Assembly (NCBI GenBank): GCA_907164885.2
Contig: OU015501.1
Span: 25,987,083-26,051,082, forward strand
Reading direction: 5' to 3'
Origin: Dolomedes plantarius
Taxonomy: Eukaryota > Arthropoda > Arachnida > Araneae > Dolomedidae
DNA length: 64,000 nucleotides
Part shown: positions 35,120 through 44,454 of the stretch, piece by piece
Layout: every line of letters starts with the position of its first letter
Position numbering within the stretch: position 1 is the stretch's first letter
Made by a program: the position numbers and the translations under genes
The notes under the pieces: generated by a model
Databases searched by the model: none
Told to the model about the DNA's origin: nothing
Seen by the model: the letters and a program-made list of their open reading frames with translations, nothing else

Positions 35120-36529
35120 CACTCATGGACAAAAAAATAAGCGCACCAAGAAATAATTGCGGGATCGTAACGAAACTTGCAATGAAGGTACATGTCGGGG
35201 AGATATGCAAATGATTAGAAATGCAGCGTGATTGCGCATTGCGTATAGCCGGTAGAGGGCGTTGAACATCGTACTCTGTGGAGTATAAAACAGGTAACCA
35301 AAGCTTGTTTGAGTGTGCTGAATCATTTACAAAGGAAGAGCTGAGATAGACATGCCATTACGCCGTGTTCGAAGACAATATGAGCAGTTGTCGCAGTTTG
35401 AGAGGGGGAGAATCGTCGGGATGATGGAAGCTGGGTGGTCAGCTAGGCGAGTAGCTCGTCAATTAGGCCGCTCTGATTGTGTTGTGAGGTGGTGTTGGGA
35501 CCAGTGGACCCGAGAGATGTCATGTACACGAAGACCAGGCTCAGGACGCCCTCGACAGACCAGTCGTCGAGAAGACCGCCACATCGTAAGAAATGCACGC
35601 GACAAGCCAACTGCTTCATCGGCCGCCATCCAGGCACAGGTAGCACCTTCACTAGTGGCCTCTGTGTCTTCTCGAACCATACGAAGGCGCCTGGCTGAAG
35701 GACAGTTGGTATCGCGGCGCCCATTACGTGTGCTGCCCTTGACACCCACCCATCGACGCCTCCGTTTGGAGTTTTGCCGCACACGAGGAAACTGGATTGC
35801 AGCGGAATGGAACCAGGTCGTCTTTAGCTACGAATCCAGATTCAATCTCGGCAGTGATGACAATCGTGTTCGTGTGTGGAGAGCCCGTGGTGAACGCTTC
35901 AATCCTGCCTTTGCTGTACAGCGACACATCGCTCCCACAGCTGGTGTGATGGTATGGGGTGCCATTGCCTACAATACACGGTCACCCCTAGTATTGTTCC
36001 GTGGCACCATGACAGCCCAGCGGTGTGTTCATGAAATCTTGCAACCACATGTGTTGCCACTCATGCAACGGCTCCCAGGAACCATTTTTCAACAAGACAA
36101 CGCTCGGCCTCATACGGCAAGGGTGTCACAAGACTGTCTCCGCACTGTTACTACCCTTCCTTGGCCTGCCCGATCCCCAGATTTGTCTCCAATCGAGCAT
36201 ATCTGGGATCATTTGGGAAGACGAGTTGGGCATCCCACGAGTTTGAAAGAACTAGAGGCAAGGTTACAGCAAATATGGAACGAAATGTCTCAAGACATCA
36301 TACAGAACTTGTATGACTCAATGCCCGATCGTATCGCATCGTGCATTCGCGCTAGAGGGGGTCCAATACTCCACAGAGTACGATGTTCAACGGCCTCTAC
36401 CGGCTATACGTAATGCGCAATCACGCTGCATTTCTAATCATTTGCATATCTCCCCGACATGTACCTTCATTGCAAGTTTCGTAACCATCCGGCAATTATT
36501 TCTTGGTGCGCTAATTTTTTTGTCCATGA

Positions 36530-36532
<3 letters not shown>
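35120..36532 (+). mobile_element. Tc1-type transposon with 167 bp TIRs, near intact
   Basis: Inverted repeats of 167 bp (35120-35286, 36366-36532) start CACTCATGGACAAAAAAATA. A TA tract on each side gives the TA target. The single gene is uninterrupted and its last 48 bases run into the right TIR. TATAAAA (35284-35290), at the inner edge of the left TIR, is a fitting promoter 60 bases upstream of the ATG. Confidence 0.95.
35352..36413 (+). CDS. Tc1/Tcb1-like transposase, full-length ORF, first catalytic Asp replaced by Tyr
   Basis: 353 codons from ATG to stop with no break, the normal length for Tc1 transposases. The N-terminal bipartite HTH DNA-binding region covers residues 10-130: FERGRIVGMMEAGWSARRVA, the GSGRPR hook, then RTIRRRL. 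The DDE domain has the usual V-F-S-x-E-S-R-F motif but with Tyr at residue 160 (codon TAC, 35829-35831), where the family has the first catalytic Asp. The second Asp (QQDNARPH) and the Glu (SPIEHIWD) are present, with 32 residues between them by my count. A Tyr cannot fill the metal-binding role, so the protein should bind ends but not cut. A one-base change or base-call error explains it. Confidence 0.92.
   Translation: MPLRRVRRQYEQLSQFERGRIVGMMEAGWSARRVARQLGRSDCVVRWCWDQWTREMSCTRRPGSGRPRQTSRREDRHIVRNARDKPTASSAAIQAQVAPSLVASVSSRTIRRRLAEGQLVSRRPLRVLPLTPTHRRLRLEFCRTRGNWIAAEWNQVVFSYESRFNLGSDDNRVRVWRARGERFNPAFAVQRHIAPTAGVMVWGAIAYNTRSPLVLFRGTMTAQRCVHEILQPHVLPLMQRLPGTIFQQDNARPHTARVSQDCLRTVTTLPWPARSPDLSPIEHIWDHLGRRVGHPTSLKELEARLQQIWNEMSQDIIQNLYDSMPDRIASCIRARGGPILHRVRCSTASTGYT

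Positions 36533-36600
<68 letters not shown>
36533..36600. repeat. (TA)n microsatellite, third part
   Basis: Pure TA tract between the Tc1 element and a hAT MITE, part of the same ancestral locus. Confidence 0.95.
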
Positions 36601-36604
<4 letters not shown>

Positions 36605-36606
36605 TA

Positions 36607-36772
36607 CAGTGTCGTAACTAGGCAGGGGTAACAGGGGCACCCACCTAGGGCCCACTTGGAAGGGGAGCCCAAAATGCTTCATTTGTTTTATTATTTTCCA
36701 AACCTAAATAATTAATGGCCCCAAATACAAACTCTTGCCCAGGGCACAGGAATGGCTAGTTACGGCACTCTG
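36607..36772. mobile_element. hAT-type MITE (166 bp)
   Basis: The ends CAGTGTCGTAACTAG and (inverted) CAGAGTGCCGTAACTAG fit hAT terminal repeats. The flanking 8-mers TATGCATA (36599-36606) and TGTATATA (36773-36780) are a plausible, diverged 8 bp duplication. No coding content. Confidence 0.8.
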
Positions 36773-36790
36773 TGTATATATAGATAGATA

Positions 36791-37310
36791 CAGGTGGTCA
36801 TAAAAACACTTTGTTGATGTGCGTTATGCACGCACAAAAAACAGCTCTGCGAAAGACCTACAAAAACACGATCGGGGCGCACGGAGAAAATTTGTATACG
36901 ACAGAGGCAAGACACCAATCACTGATGACAACATAGATCGGACAAAAGAAAACTTTTATTTGGATTAGACATTTTTCACATGGGTGACATCACAGGCACC
37001 CCGTTCGCAGAGCTGTTTTATTTTGTGCGTGCATAACGCGTCCGTTTTTTTATGATACACGTACCGTTCCAGCGCACTTTAGAGTTTTCGCATGAACTGA
37101 GCATTTTGCGACGGTAAAAAGTGGGCGTTGTCATTCGAAACTTTCGGGTTTCTGTACCTGTAACCGTAACCGTGATCACCACTTGGTTGCCGTTCACAGA
37201 ATCCTGAGCTCATACTTCTGAATGACTAAATCTGAAATCTCATCTCGATCGGTTGAAGGGAACAGCCGCTAGAGGTCCATATATCGGCAGAGTTTTTTAT
37301 GACCACCCTG
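36791..37310. mobile_element. Mariner-type MITE with nested inner inverted repeat
   Basis: The outer TIRs read CAGGTGGTCATAAAAACACT (left) and CAGGGTGGTCATAAAAAACT (inverted right), with TA on both sides (36789-36790, 37311-37312). Inside, 36821-36852 and 37005-37039 form a second inverted repeat around GTTATGCACGCACAAAA and ACAGCTCTGCGA. No ORF of note. Confidence 0.85.
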
Positions 37311-37312
37311 TA

Positions 37313-40300
37313 TATATATCCAAAGTACATTTTTTAATACAAAAATGTATGAATCTCACTAATCCAATCACTAGTTCTAAAAGTAATTTATATTTTGTAT
37401 TTAAAAACGTAGCCTTTTAACACAGCACTTATACATTATTAAAAAATTTAAACATTGTTTTATTTACTACAACTGAGTTTTTCAAGGTTTCTGTTAGTGC
37501 GCTTTCTGTTTTGTTAGGCTTTTATTGCGATTGATAGACAATTAGTGTTGATAGACTTTTATTCAGTCCGTTTGCTTATTAATTCTAGGATGAATAGGAG
37601 TCAGAGCAAACAGGCAGATTCACAAACAAATGTTGTGGAATAGCATGGAACCCTCATTGCTTTTTCATGCATGGAAAGATGAATTTGCATGGAAGATGAA
37701 TTTGCATTTGCTATTTCATGCATGGAAAAATGAATTTCAAGTATGGAAATTCGTTTTTCAGTCTCCTCCAGAATTAGAATGAAAAATAGCTTCCAGTCCT
37801 TTGTCTAGTGATAATTCAATAATCTGAAGGTTTGTTCATCGTAAAGCTCTGTCAATTTGTGTTCAACAGACGGATTCACAATCCCTTCATTTTGCCTCCG
37901 AGGATCCAAGCATTTATGATAATTCTTATGTAACGACAACAATTACATCTTCAAGTGGGCTGTAATAACATTTGAAACTGATTTCTTTGAACAGAAACTA
38001 TCAGGATATAATCAGAGTGTGAATGAAACATTTAATTATTTCTTTCTACAATCATACTAAGTCAGAGTTTGAGTTTCCTTTTGAATGATTCGATATCGTT
38101 CTAAGAAATAAATATTGTACGTGAACATTGGAATTTTGAATTCTATTTGTTCGTGTAAGAAAATATGTCGCTTAGATATGCCAGTCTGGCTACCTATTTC
38201 TTAGAAATTATGGGACAGGCTCCTTTACTGACCAATTACAAACAGCTCAACTCCTCTTCGGAGTTCATATAACCTCTCGAGGACTTTACCGAGAAGTAAG
38301 CGAACTTCTGAATGGAAAATAAGATTTTAATTGTCAGAGTCCATTTCATCGCACAATCTCTCTAACAGACTTGTTTTTAAACCAGTGTATTTTTATAACT
38401 TTAACAGATTGAGACAAGTAATCTTTGAGCTCGAGTGCCAATTTTCTGTGGTCAGGCCTATGAATGTAGCATTGGGTAGACAATAAGTTATTGTCTGCTA
38501 TATGCTTAATTTTAGTGACTAAACCTGAATTTGTATCTGAGACTTGAAGCACCCTCGGTACAAACTCTAACACATTTTTATTTCTATTCTAGACCGCTAT
38601 CTTCAATTAAACTATTTTAAACTTTGAAACTTTCATTGCTGATATTGCACATAAGTAACTCAGAAACACTCAAAATGCCTTCCTTCATGTCACTTAAATC
38701 ATGATCAGTATATCATGCATATGTTGGTAAGATTGTGTTACTCTGAATATCTGTAAATTCGTACAGTCGTAAAGAAAAGAATTTCGATTTTTAAATTTTT
38801 TCAGCGAGTTGCGTTTCTCGATCAACTGCCGTAATCAAACATCCACCTTTCAAGAGTATCCTTCGACAGTGGGATGTCTTTCATTTCACTTTCCCCAGAT
38901 GTCCTAATACTTCATAAGCAGAAATCAAAGAGGGCTTCTCGACACATTCCCGAATATTATGCTCCTCAGAATATTTTCACTATAAAAGATATATTCAGGA
39001 AAAATGTGTAAAAATTTAAAATGAGAAATTTCAGGAGAACCTCCGTTATAATTGATGGCAGGGCCCATGGTTGAGATACACTGCTATACATCATTTATAG
39101 TTGTCAAGCGAAGGGTTGACAATATTTCCTCTGGATTAAACAATTTATAATAGAAAGTTTTCTAGTTTTGAATTTCCAGTTTAAAACTTATCCGTATTAA
39201 AATATTCTCAAAGCTTAAAAACACAGATATCCAAATCTTACAGTGTTTGTCCTGCTCACTCCCACAAACAGACAAATCCGTGTCAATAGGTTTCAGGAAC
39301 AACGAAAGGGAAATTTGAATCCCATAAAAATTTTGCTTTCCCAGATTAATTAAGTCTCAGTTTACAGTCTGACTGTTGTTAAACCATCTACTTGGACAGG
39401 AGAGAGCAATACGTTAAGTTTTTTATAATAAAAGTAAGTAGATAAAGCAGTTTGGTGTGGAATGGAGTCTTGATACAGACAAGTATCATGTTGAATGAGC
39501 CCATAGAGGTTCATAACTTCAACAGTGTGATCTTTACTTTTCAGTAATACAATGGTGAGATGAAAGCACATCTTTTTAAATTTATGCAAAAGCAATTTTT
39601 TTTAATTTTTCAATTTGCGTAATTATTGCACTATTTTTGTTATCGCTTTTCCTCCACTTTACTTATGATAAATTATACATAAGCAATCCCCGTTTCTTGA
39701 CATTTCGACAGCTGCTTTATGAAATATTCACAAGTATATCATATTCGCCTATCTTTTGCCCATCAGTGAGGGAAATATTCAATTGCTAGTATTATTTTGT
39801 TTGTGAAGTCATGATATTTGCATTTGAATTTTAGCTTGCCCAAAACATAATAATGTTAAAATTCAAATCTCGTGAGTCCTTAATTGATAATTAGAAATAA
39901 TCTCGCAGACAAAACCTTACCAACTAAACATATTAAAGCCCTTAAAGTTAGCAGAAAGGAAGTTAGTCCCAAATTATCTACAAAAATAGCAACGTCTACC
40001 TTAAAGCACGATTATACAGTTAATATTAATTAAGTTTTAACGCTGTTATTTATATACTATCTCAGCTCCTCAAAAGGGAATATTAGAATTTATTAGACTA
40101 CATAAACTATCAATCCTCCTCTGTGATTTTCTTGGCAAGTTTAGGTTGCATTTCACTCTTTTATCAGGCCTTGAAAACGAATATAAACGCCTCCAAGCAC
40201 AAAATTACTCATTTTATCCTAATCAACCCATGTCATGAGTCGGTAACAAGAAATTTTTAAAAAATCACAAAACACATATTTAATTCATAATCTCTTCCTT

Positions 40301-41175
40301 AATTGTCTGCGGGGCGTCATTTTGACCTGTATCCCATTTTACCGAAAGCACTGAGGCCAGAAGTTAAGCCACTAGCGTAGGTAGAAATGCCTTGGGAAAT
40401 TACCAAGCTTAATTATGAGTTCAATACCTTATTTAAATAGATATTTGTACTTAGAAGCATTTTCTGTTTTGGAATCTTGTCAAATTGTTTCTTTCATACC
40501 ACAGCAGGAATAAATTATTTTGAAATTTAGAGAATATATAAACGACTTCTTTGTTTGTATATTTTTCCCGTAATTAAAATCCCAAGGAAATTATTAAAAT
40601 AAAGTAGTACAACAAAATTGTTTATTGCAAGTAAAGGTATCACTTAAGACTTAATAAATATGCAACAGTTTTTAAGATGTAAAAATACAGTGATAAATTA
40701 AAGAGTATTTAAGAGTTTGAATGCTAAAAATATATGTAAAGTTGAAAATTCAAAATTTACAATAGTGCCCCCATTAAAAATTGATAACGGTAGAACGAAT
40801 AAAAACTAACAATTCGAGTTAGCAATAATCTTCTGCAACAATATTTTGAAGCACTTAATTATAGATTATGGAAATGCAGCGTAAAAGTAGGATTTTCTGA
40901 TCATTTCATGAAACATGCAATCAATATGTGGATATTTTCAACTCCTTTTAAGTTTGTCTTGTAACTTTAATCTTATGGCATAACTATCTTTCTAGTTCAA
41001 ACCGACTGTGATCTAAGTTTTACTTTATGATTAACGATTTTTTAAGCGAAGATCTGGAAAAAAGGGTATAACATGCATATTTTATGCTGTAGGAGACTGA
41101 TTGTGAGAATGGTGATTTTATTTTATACTTATTACAATTACTCTTCAGATTTTTAATAATGTTAACTTTGATACT
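37313..41175. other. AT-rich intergenic, no gene seen
   Basis: Nothing coding is supported. At about 37665-37750 a short unit ('catggaa-atgaatttgcat') is repeated three to four times. Minus-strand open frames at 38573-38346 and 39595-39362 lack family features. Confidence 0.5.
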
Positions 41176-41691
41176 ACTTTTGCTTTTTCTTCTATTACTT
41201 ACCAGCATCAATTCTCATGTCTAGTACTAGCGTTTTAAGCTCTAATGGTAAATAATTTGTTTAAAGGTTTTTCTTGGAAATAATTAAGACAAACTATCGC
41301 ACATTATATATTTCTTGTCGTTACATACACATATACGTAATCATATTTTACAAACTCTAAACAAGTTCATAAATGGTAACATACAAGTTCGATAGCTCCC
41401 TTCATAGGTGATTCAGAGTCATTTTACATCAATGGATATTTTTCTTTTTTCTTCTATTACCTAACAGCATCGATTCTCCCATCTATTATTAGCATTCTTA
41501 AGCTTTAATGGTGAATAATATGCTTAAAGTTTTTCCTGGAATTGATTAAGACAAACTCACTCATATTATATATTTCTTGTCGTTGCATATACATAGTCAT
41601 ATTTTACAAACTCTACACAAATTTTGAAATGGTAACATATAGGTTCGATAGCAGCATTCATACGTGATTCATAGTCATTTTGAATCAATGG
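41176..41691. repeat. Two-copy tandem duplication, about 260 bp period
   Basis: Copy 1, about 41176-41435, and copy 2, about 41437-41691, both run from 'ttcttctattac-ta-cagcatc' through 'ttatatatttcttgtcgtt' and 'aaatggtaacata' to 'atcaatgg'. Divergence is moderate. No coding sequence in either. Confidence 0.9.
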
Positions 41692-42481
41692 TTAGAAGCG
41701 AAGCATACTTTTACTGCTCGGTGTAAAATGCTGTAAGTAAGAATCATTTATTCCTTGTGTGTTCAATAATAATCACCGCCTCAGTCATTTTAATGAATCT
41801 CTCTATAATATGATCATAACTTTGCTTCAGTTAAGTTCACATTTTAAGCATTAATTGGTTAATAATATAACTATTTCGAACGCAAAATTTTAACCTCTAT
41901 TATCTTTGTTTATGCCTCTGCATCACATTTCATGTTTACATAAGTTAATTATGTTAATGTTAATCTTCAGTAGAGCTTTGTATTTCAATATTTCCCTTTC
42001 TCTCATTCTAGTATGTACCCTGTACAATATTTTAAAGCCACAAAAGGAAATTTCTAAATATAATGGAGTGTCATATATAGAAAAGAAATATTGCAGAATA
42101 TATTTTAGCATCGAAACCCTACGATAATGTATATTTTACAGTGCAGCATTACATTACGATTCTGTTCGGACATTAATATTTTTTATTATCATAACAACGT
42201 GATACGTATTATAACTATTAATCTCTAACACTTTAGCTACTCAGAACTGAGATGGCAAATTTCTTTAATCTTATTTCTTTATTTAAACGTTATCATAACT
42301 TTTTGTAATGTGCATTATAAATTATTCTCGACAATTCCATTAATATTTGTAACGATAGAAACCCTGAAGGGCAGATAAAGCCATTAGGAGAGGCAATGTA
42401 TCGATAAAGAAATTTTCTCTAGAAAAACTTATCTAAGGACTTCAGTGATACATAAAATTACTTTTAATTTTATAGACATTA
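41692..42481. other. AT-rich intergenic, no gene seen
   Basis: Nothing supported. The open frames at 41906-42127 and its antisense are short and compositional. Confidence 0.5.
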
Positions 42482-42840
42482 CTAGTTGTTTGCCTGGCGT
42501 TGCCTGGGTATTTGGGTCTCGGTTTATCTCGGTCCTTTTGGACATTTTATTTTTCCCACCTTCTCCCCACCCCCATACCAATAGGGCTGAACTGGGAATT
42601 TAAAGGCATAAGGATTGTCACCATTCATATCAGCGAGCCCGAAAACTATGGATTCAACACTATCAGCCATTTTCTATTATTTTTACATGTCACCCTCTTC
42701 CCCCCACCTAGGGGGTGCTAAGGGTGTCTTACCCCTCCAGTATTTTTTAACAGTTTGTAAGTCATATGAGTGCCAAGTTTGGTTGAGCACCCCCAGGTGC
42801 TCCAGAGTTATGCAAGAACGAACACACACACACACACACA
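42482..42840 (-). mobile_element. Helitron remnant, cut by the retrotransposon
   Basis: On the minus strand the end CCCAGGCAACGCCAGGCAAA, then CAACTAG with T following, fits a Helitron 3-prime terminus; CTAG is at 42482-42485. The hairpin is weak. The other side runs through 'cataactctggagcacc' and a (GT)n that often lies near Helitron 5-prime ends, then stops at the retrotransposon LTR (42846). A non-LTR retrotransposon tail ending in (CA)n is the alternative reading. Confidence 0.5.
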
Positions 42841-42879
42841 TATATTGCCGCTTAAAGCCTTTCCCGTCAAAGACTCTGT

Positions 42880-42945
42880 TGCTGAATGGTCAACGCACCG
42901 GACTGCTGAGCAAGAGGTCCCCGGTTCGAAGCTCTACATTATTTT
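42880..42945 (+). promoter_or_regulatory. tRNA-Ser-like pol III A box, B box and T-run in the LTR
   Basis: The A-box-like TGCTGAATGGTC (42880-42891) and B-box GGTTCGAAGCT (42923-42933) are separated by 31 bases; TTTT follows at 42942. Between them, GGACTGCTGA recalls the anticodon arm of tRNA-Ser(GCT). The T stem cannot pair, so this is not a working tRNA gene. It is repeated in the 3-prime LTR (48115-48180). Pol III activity is inference. Confidence 0.6.
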
Positions 42946-42978
42946 AATTTAATTTAATTCTAATTCTATTTCTGTTAG

Positions 42979-43034
42979 TTCTAGAAGTTTCTAGAACATT
43001 CTTTAATTTCCTGGAACGGCGTTCCAGAATATTC
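42979..43034 (+). promoter_or_regulatory. Two heat-shock-element arrays in the LTR U3
   Basis: 42979-43001 holds five alternating TTC/GAA units each separated by two bases (TTC-GAA-TTC-GAA-TTC). 43022-43034 holds three more (TTC-GAA-TTC). Contiguous inverted nGAAn units are the binding site of trimeric HSF. Between them TTCCTGGAA (43008-43016) matches the TTCnnnGAA STAT-type site. The arrays end about 10 bases before the TATA region. In the 3-prime LTR the first unit is changed (CTC), leaving four plus three. Confidence 0.8.
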
Positions 43035-43041
43035 TGTTGAT

Positions 43042-43079
43042 GGATAAAAGAGCAAGTAGCTCAATCTGTGAGTTCAGTT
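43042..43079 (+). promoter_or_regulatory. LTR core promoter: TATA and initiator
   Basis: GGATAAAAG (43042-43050) is TATA-like, and TCAGTT (43074-43079) is an exact arthropod initiator. Its A at 43076 is 32 bases after the start of ATAAAA (43044), the standard TATA-to-start distance. Transcription would begin at about 43076 and run through gag and pol. Confidence 0.7.
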
Positions 43080-43302
43080 CTGAGTTCTATCAGCTAAGTG
43101 TTGTGTGCTAATAAACAGCGTTGTATTCCCTCTACGTGTGTGTTCAATCCATACGACTACCATCTACGCGACATCTTTGGTGGAGGCGCCGGGTACTCAA
43201 TTCAGTCTGGAAGCAGAAGAAATACGAAGAAGCCGTAGACTTTTAAATCTTCCTCCGGAATACGGTCTTTACGTAGCCGCTCCACGAAAGCGATTCCCGG
43301 CA

Positions 43303-44454
43303 ATGCCTGAAGGAGAAGTCAAGCCACAAACCGTTCTGCTGTCTCCAGCACTAATTAGGGAACCGAGAAAGCCGACAATTTTTAGAGGCGATTCTGGACA
43401 AGATCCAACCAAGTGGTTAAAAGAATACCTTAGAGTATCAAAATTTAATCAATGGGATGATACTCTATGTCTTGCGAACGTCTACTTTTTCCTTGATGGG
43501 ACCGCCAAAATATGGTTTGAAAATAACGAAGATCTGCTGAATTCATGGGACGACTTCGAAAGAGAACTGAAAAAAACTTTTGGTGACTCTCAGCTATATA
43601 TACGGCGAGCTAAGGATTGCTTAAAATGCCGAGCGCAGAGAGCTGGGGAAGCTACACAATCTTATATCCAAGACGTTTTAGGACTCTGCAACCAAATTGA
43701 CCCAGCCATGTCAGAAGACGATAAAGTGTCCCACTTAATGAAGGGCATCGCAGAAGAGGTGTACCAGGCCTTATTAACTAAGGAGATAAAAACGACAGTC
43801 GATTTCAGTAAATGGTGTCAGTACATTGAGGAAATGCAGCAAAAGCGAATAGGAAGTCAGAAATTCAGTCGCTTGCCGAATGTTGTCCCAAATGCCTCCG
43901 TCGACGAGGGACAGGATCTAACCTCACTGATCCGTAAAATTGTCCGTGAAGAGATACAGCGATTAACTACACCCCAAATTGAAGAGCCCCAAACAGGCGT
44001 ACAAACCATAGAAGCAATTGTGCGAGATGAGGTTGAGAAAGCTTTGGCTCCCATATCTAGTGGAAGCTTCCGAAGGTCGACTCCCACATCCAACCGCAGC
44101 ATCCACTCGACGTATAACAGGCCGGAGCCGGCACAGGAACAATTACCCCGAAAAACCGACGTGTGGCGTACGACCGACAATCGTCCCGTTTGCTTTCACT
44201 GTGGCCGCCCCGGACATGTCGTTCGCTATTGCCGGGATAGAAGAGCAATTTTTAATGCTTACAGAGCTGATAGAGGAAACACAGCCCAGCGACGCATGAT
44301 CTCCCAGAACACCGCCGACGAATCCAGCCGAACGTTTGAAAGAAGTCTGTCGCCTAGCCCTAACCGAGGTCGATCGCCTACTCGTCGCTTCAGATCCCCA
44401 TCGCCGTATAGACGTTCCAGTGTCTCACCTGGCCGAAGAAATGAGGAAAACTAA
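43303..44454 (+). CDS. gag: Gag polyprotein of the Gypsy-type element
   Basis: 383 codons; the first in-frame ATG downstream of the LTR is 43303. The capsid-like region resembles the Retrotrans_gag domain (landmarks [31 protein letters not shown]). A single CCHC zinc knuckle [14 protein letters not shown] lies at 44191-44232, for RNA binding. The C-terminus is Ser/Arg-rich with repeated RSP/SPS motifs (44340-44440), unusual for Gag and similar in feel to SR proteins. Gag forms the particle and packages the RNA. The frame is unbroken. An in-frame extension upstream lacks ATG. Confidence 0.92.
   Translation: MPEGEVKPQTVLLSPALIREPRKPTIFRGDSGQDPTKWLKEYLRVSKFNQWDDTLCLANVYFFLDGTAKIWFENNEDLLNSWDDFERELKKTFGDSQLYIRRAKDCLKCRAQRAGEATQSYIQDVLGLCNQIDPAMSEDDKVSHLMKGIAEEVYQALLTKEIKTTVDFSKWCQYIEEMQQKRIGSQKFSRLPNVVPNASVDEGQDLTSLIRKIVREEIQRLTTPQIEEPQTGVQTIEAIVRDEVEKALAPISSGSFRRSTPTSNRSIHSTYNRPEPAQEQLPRKTDVWRTTDNRPVCFHCGRPGHVVRYCRDRRAIFNAYRADRGNTAQRRMISQNTADESSRTFERSLSPSPNRGRSPTRRFRSPSPYRRSSVSPGRRNEEN

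Larger units (their letters stand above)
42846..43172 (+). repeat. 5-prime LTR
   Basis: It begins TGCCGCTTAAAG; identity with the 3-prime LTR ends at CTACGCGAC (43172). Order of signals: tRNA-like unit, AT-rich spacer, heat-shock-element arrays, TATA, initiator, AATAAA (43110-43115). R would start near 43076 and U5 would be under 50 bases. The 3-prime end does not show a textbook CA in both copies (ACA in the 5-prime LTR, ACT in the 3-prime), so the exact border is uncertain by one or two bases. Confidence 0.92.

Noticed and set aside
42482..42840. RTE- or CR1-type LINE tail ending in (CA)n
   Set aside because: Considered because of the CA tail, but the CTAG terminus with T following and the CCCAGGCAACGCCAGGC block fit a Helitron 3-prime end better. 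Kept only as an alternative.
42880..42945. A functional tRNA gene within the LTR
   Set aside because: The T stem does not pair and the unit is repeated exactly in both LTRs, so it is part of the retrotransposon.
43857..44180. 107-codon antisense ORF inside gag
   Set aside because: Shadow of the gag coding sequence. The antisense frames at 46422-46834 and 35443-35784 are likewise shadows.
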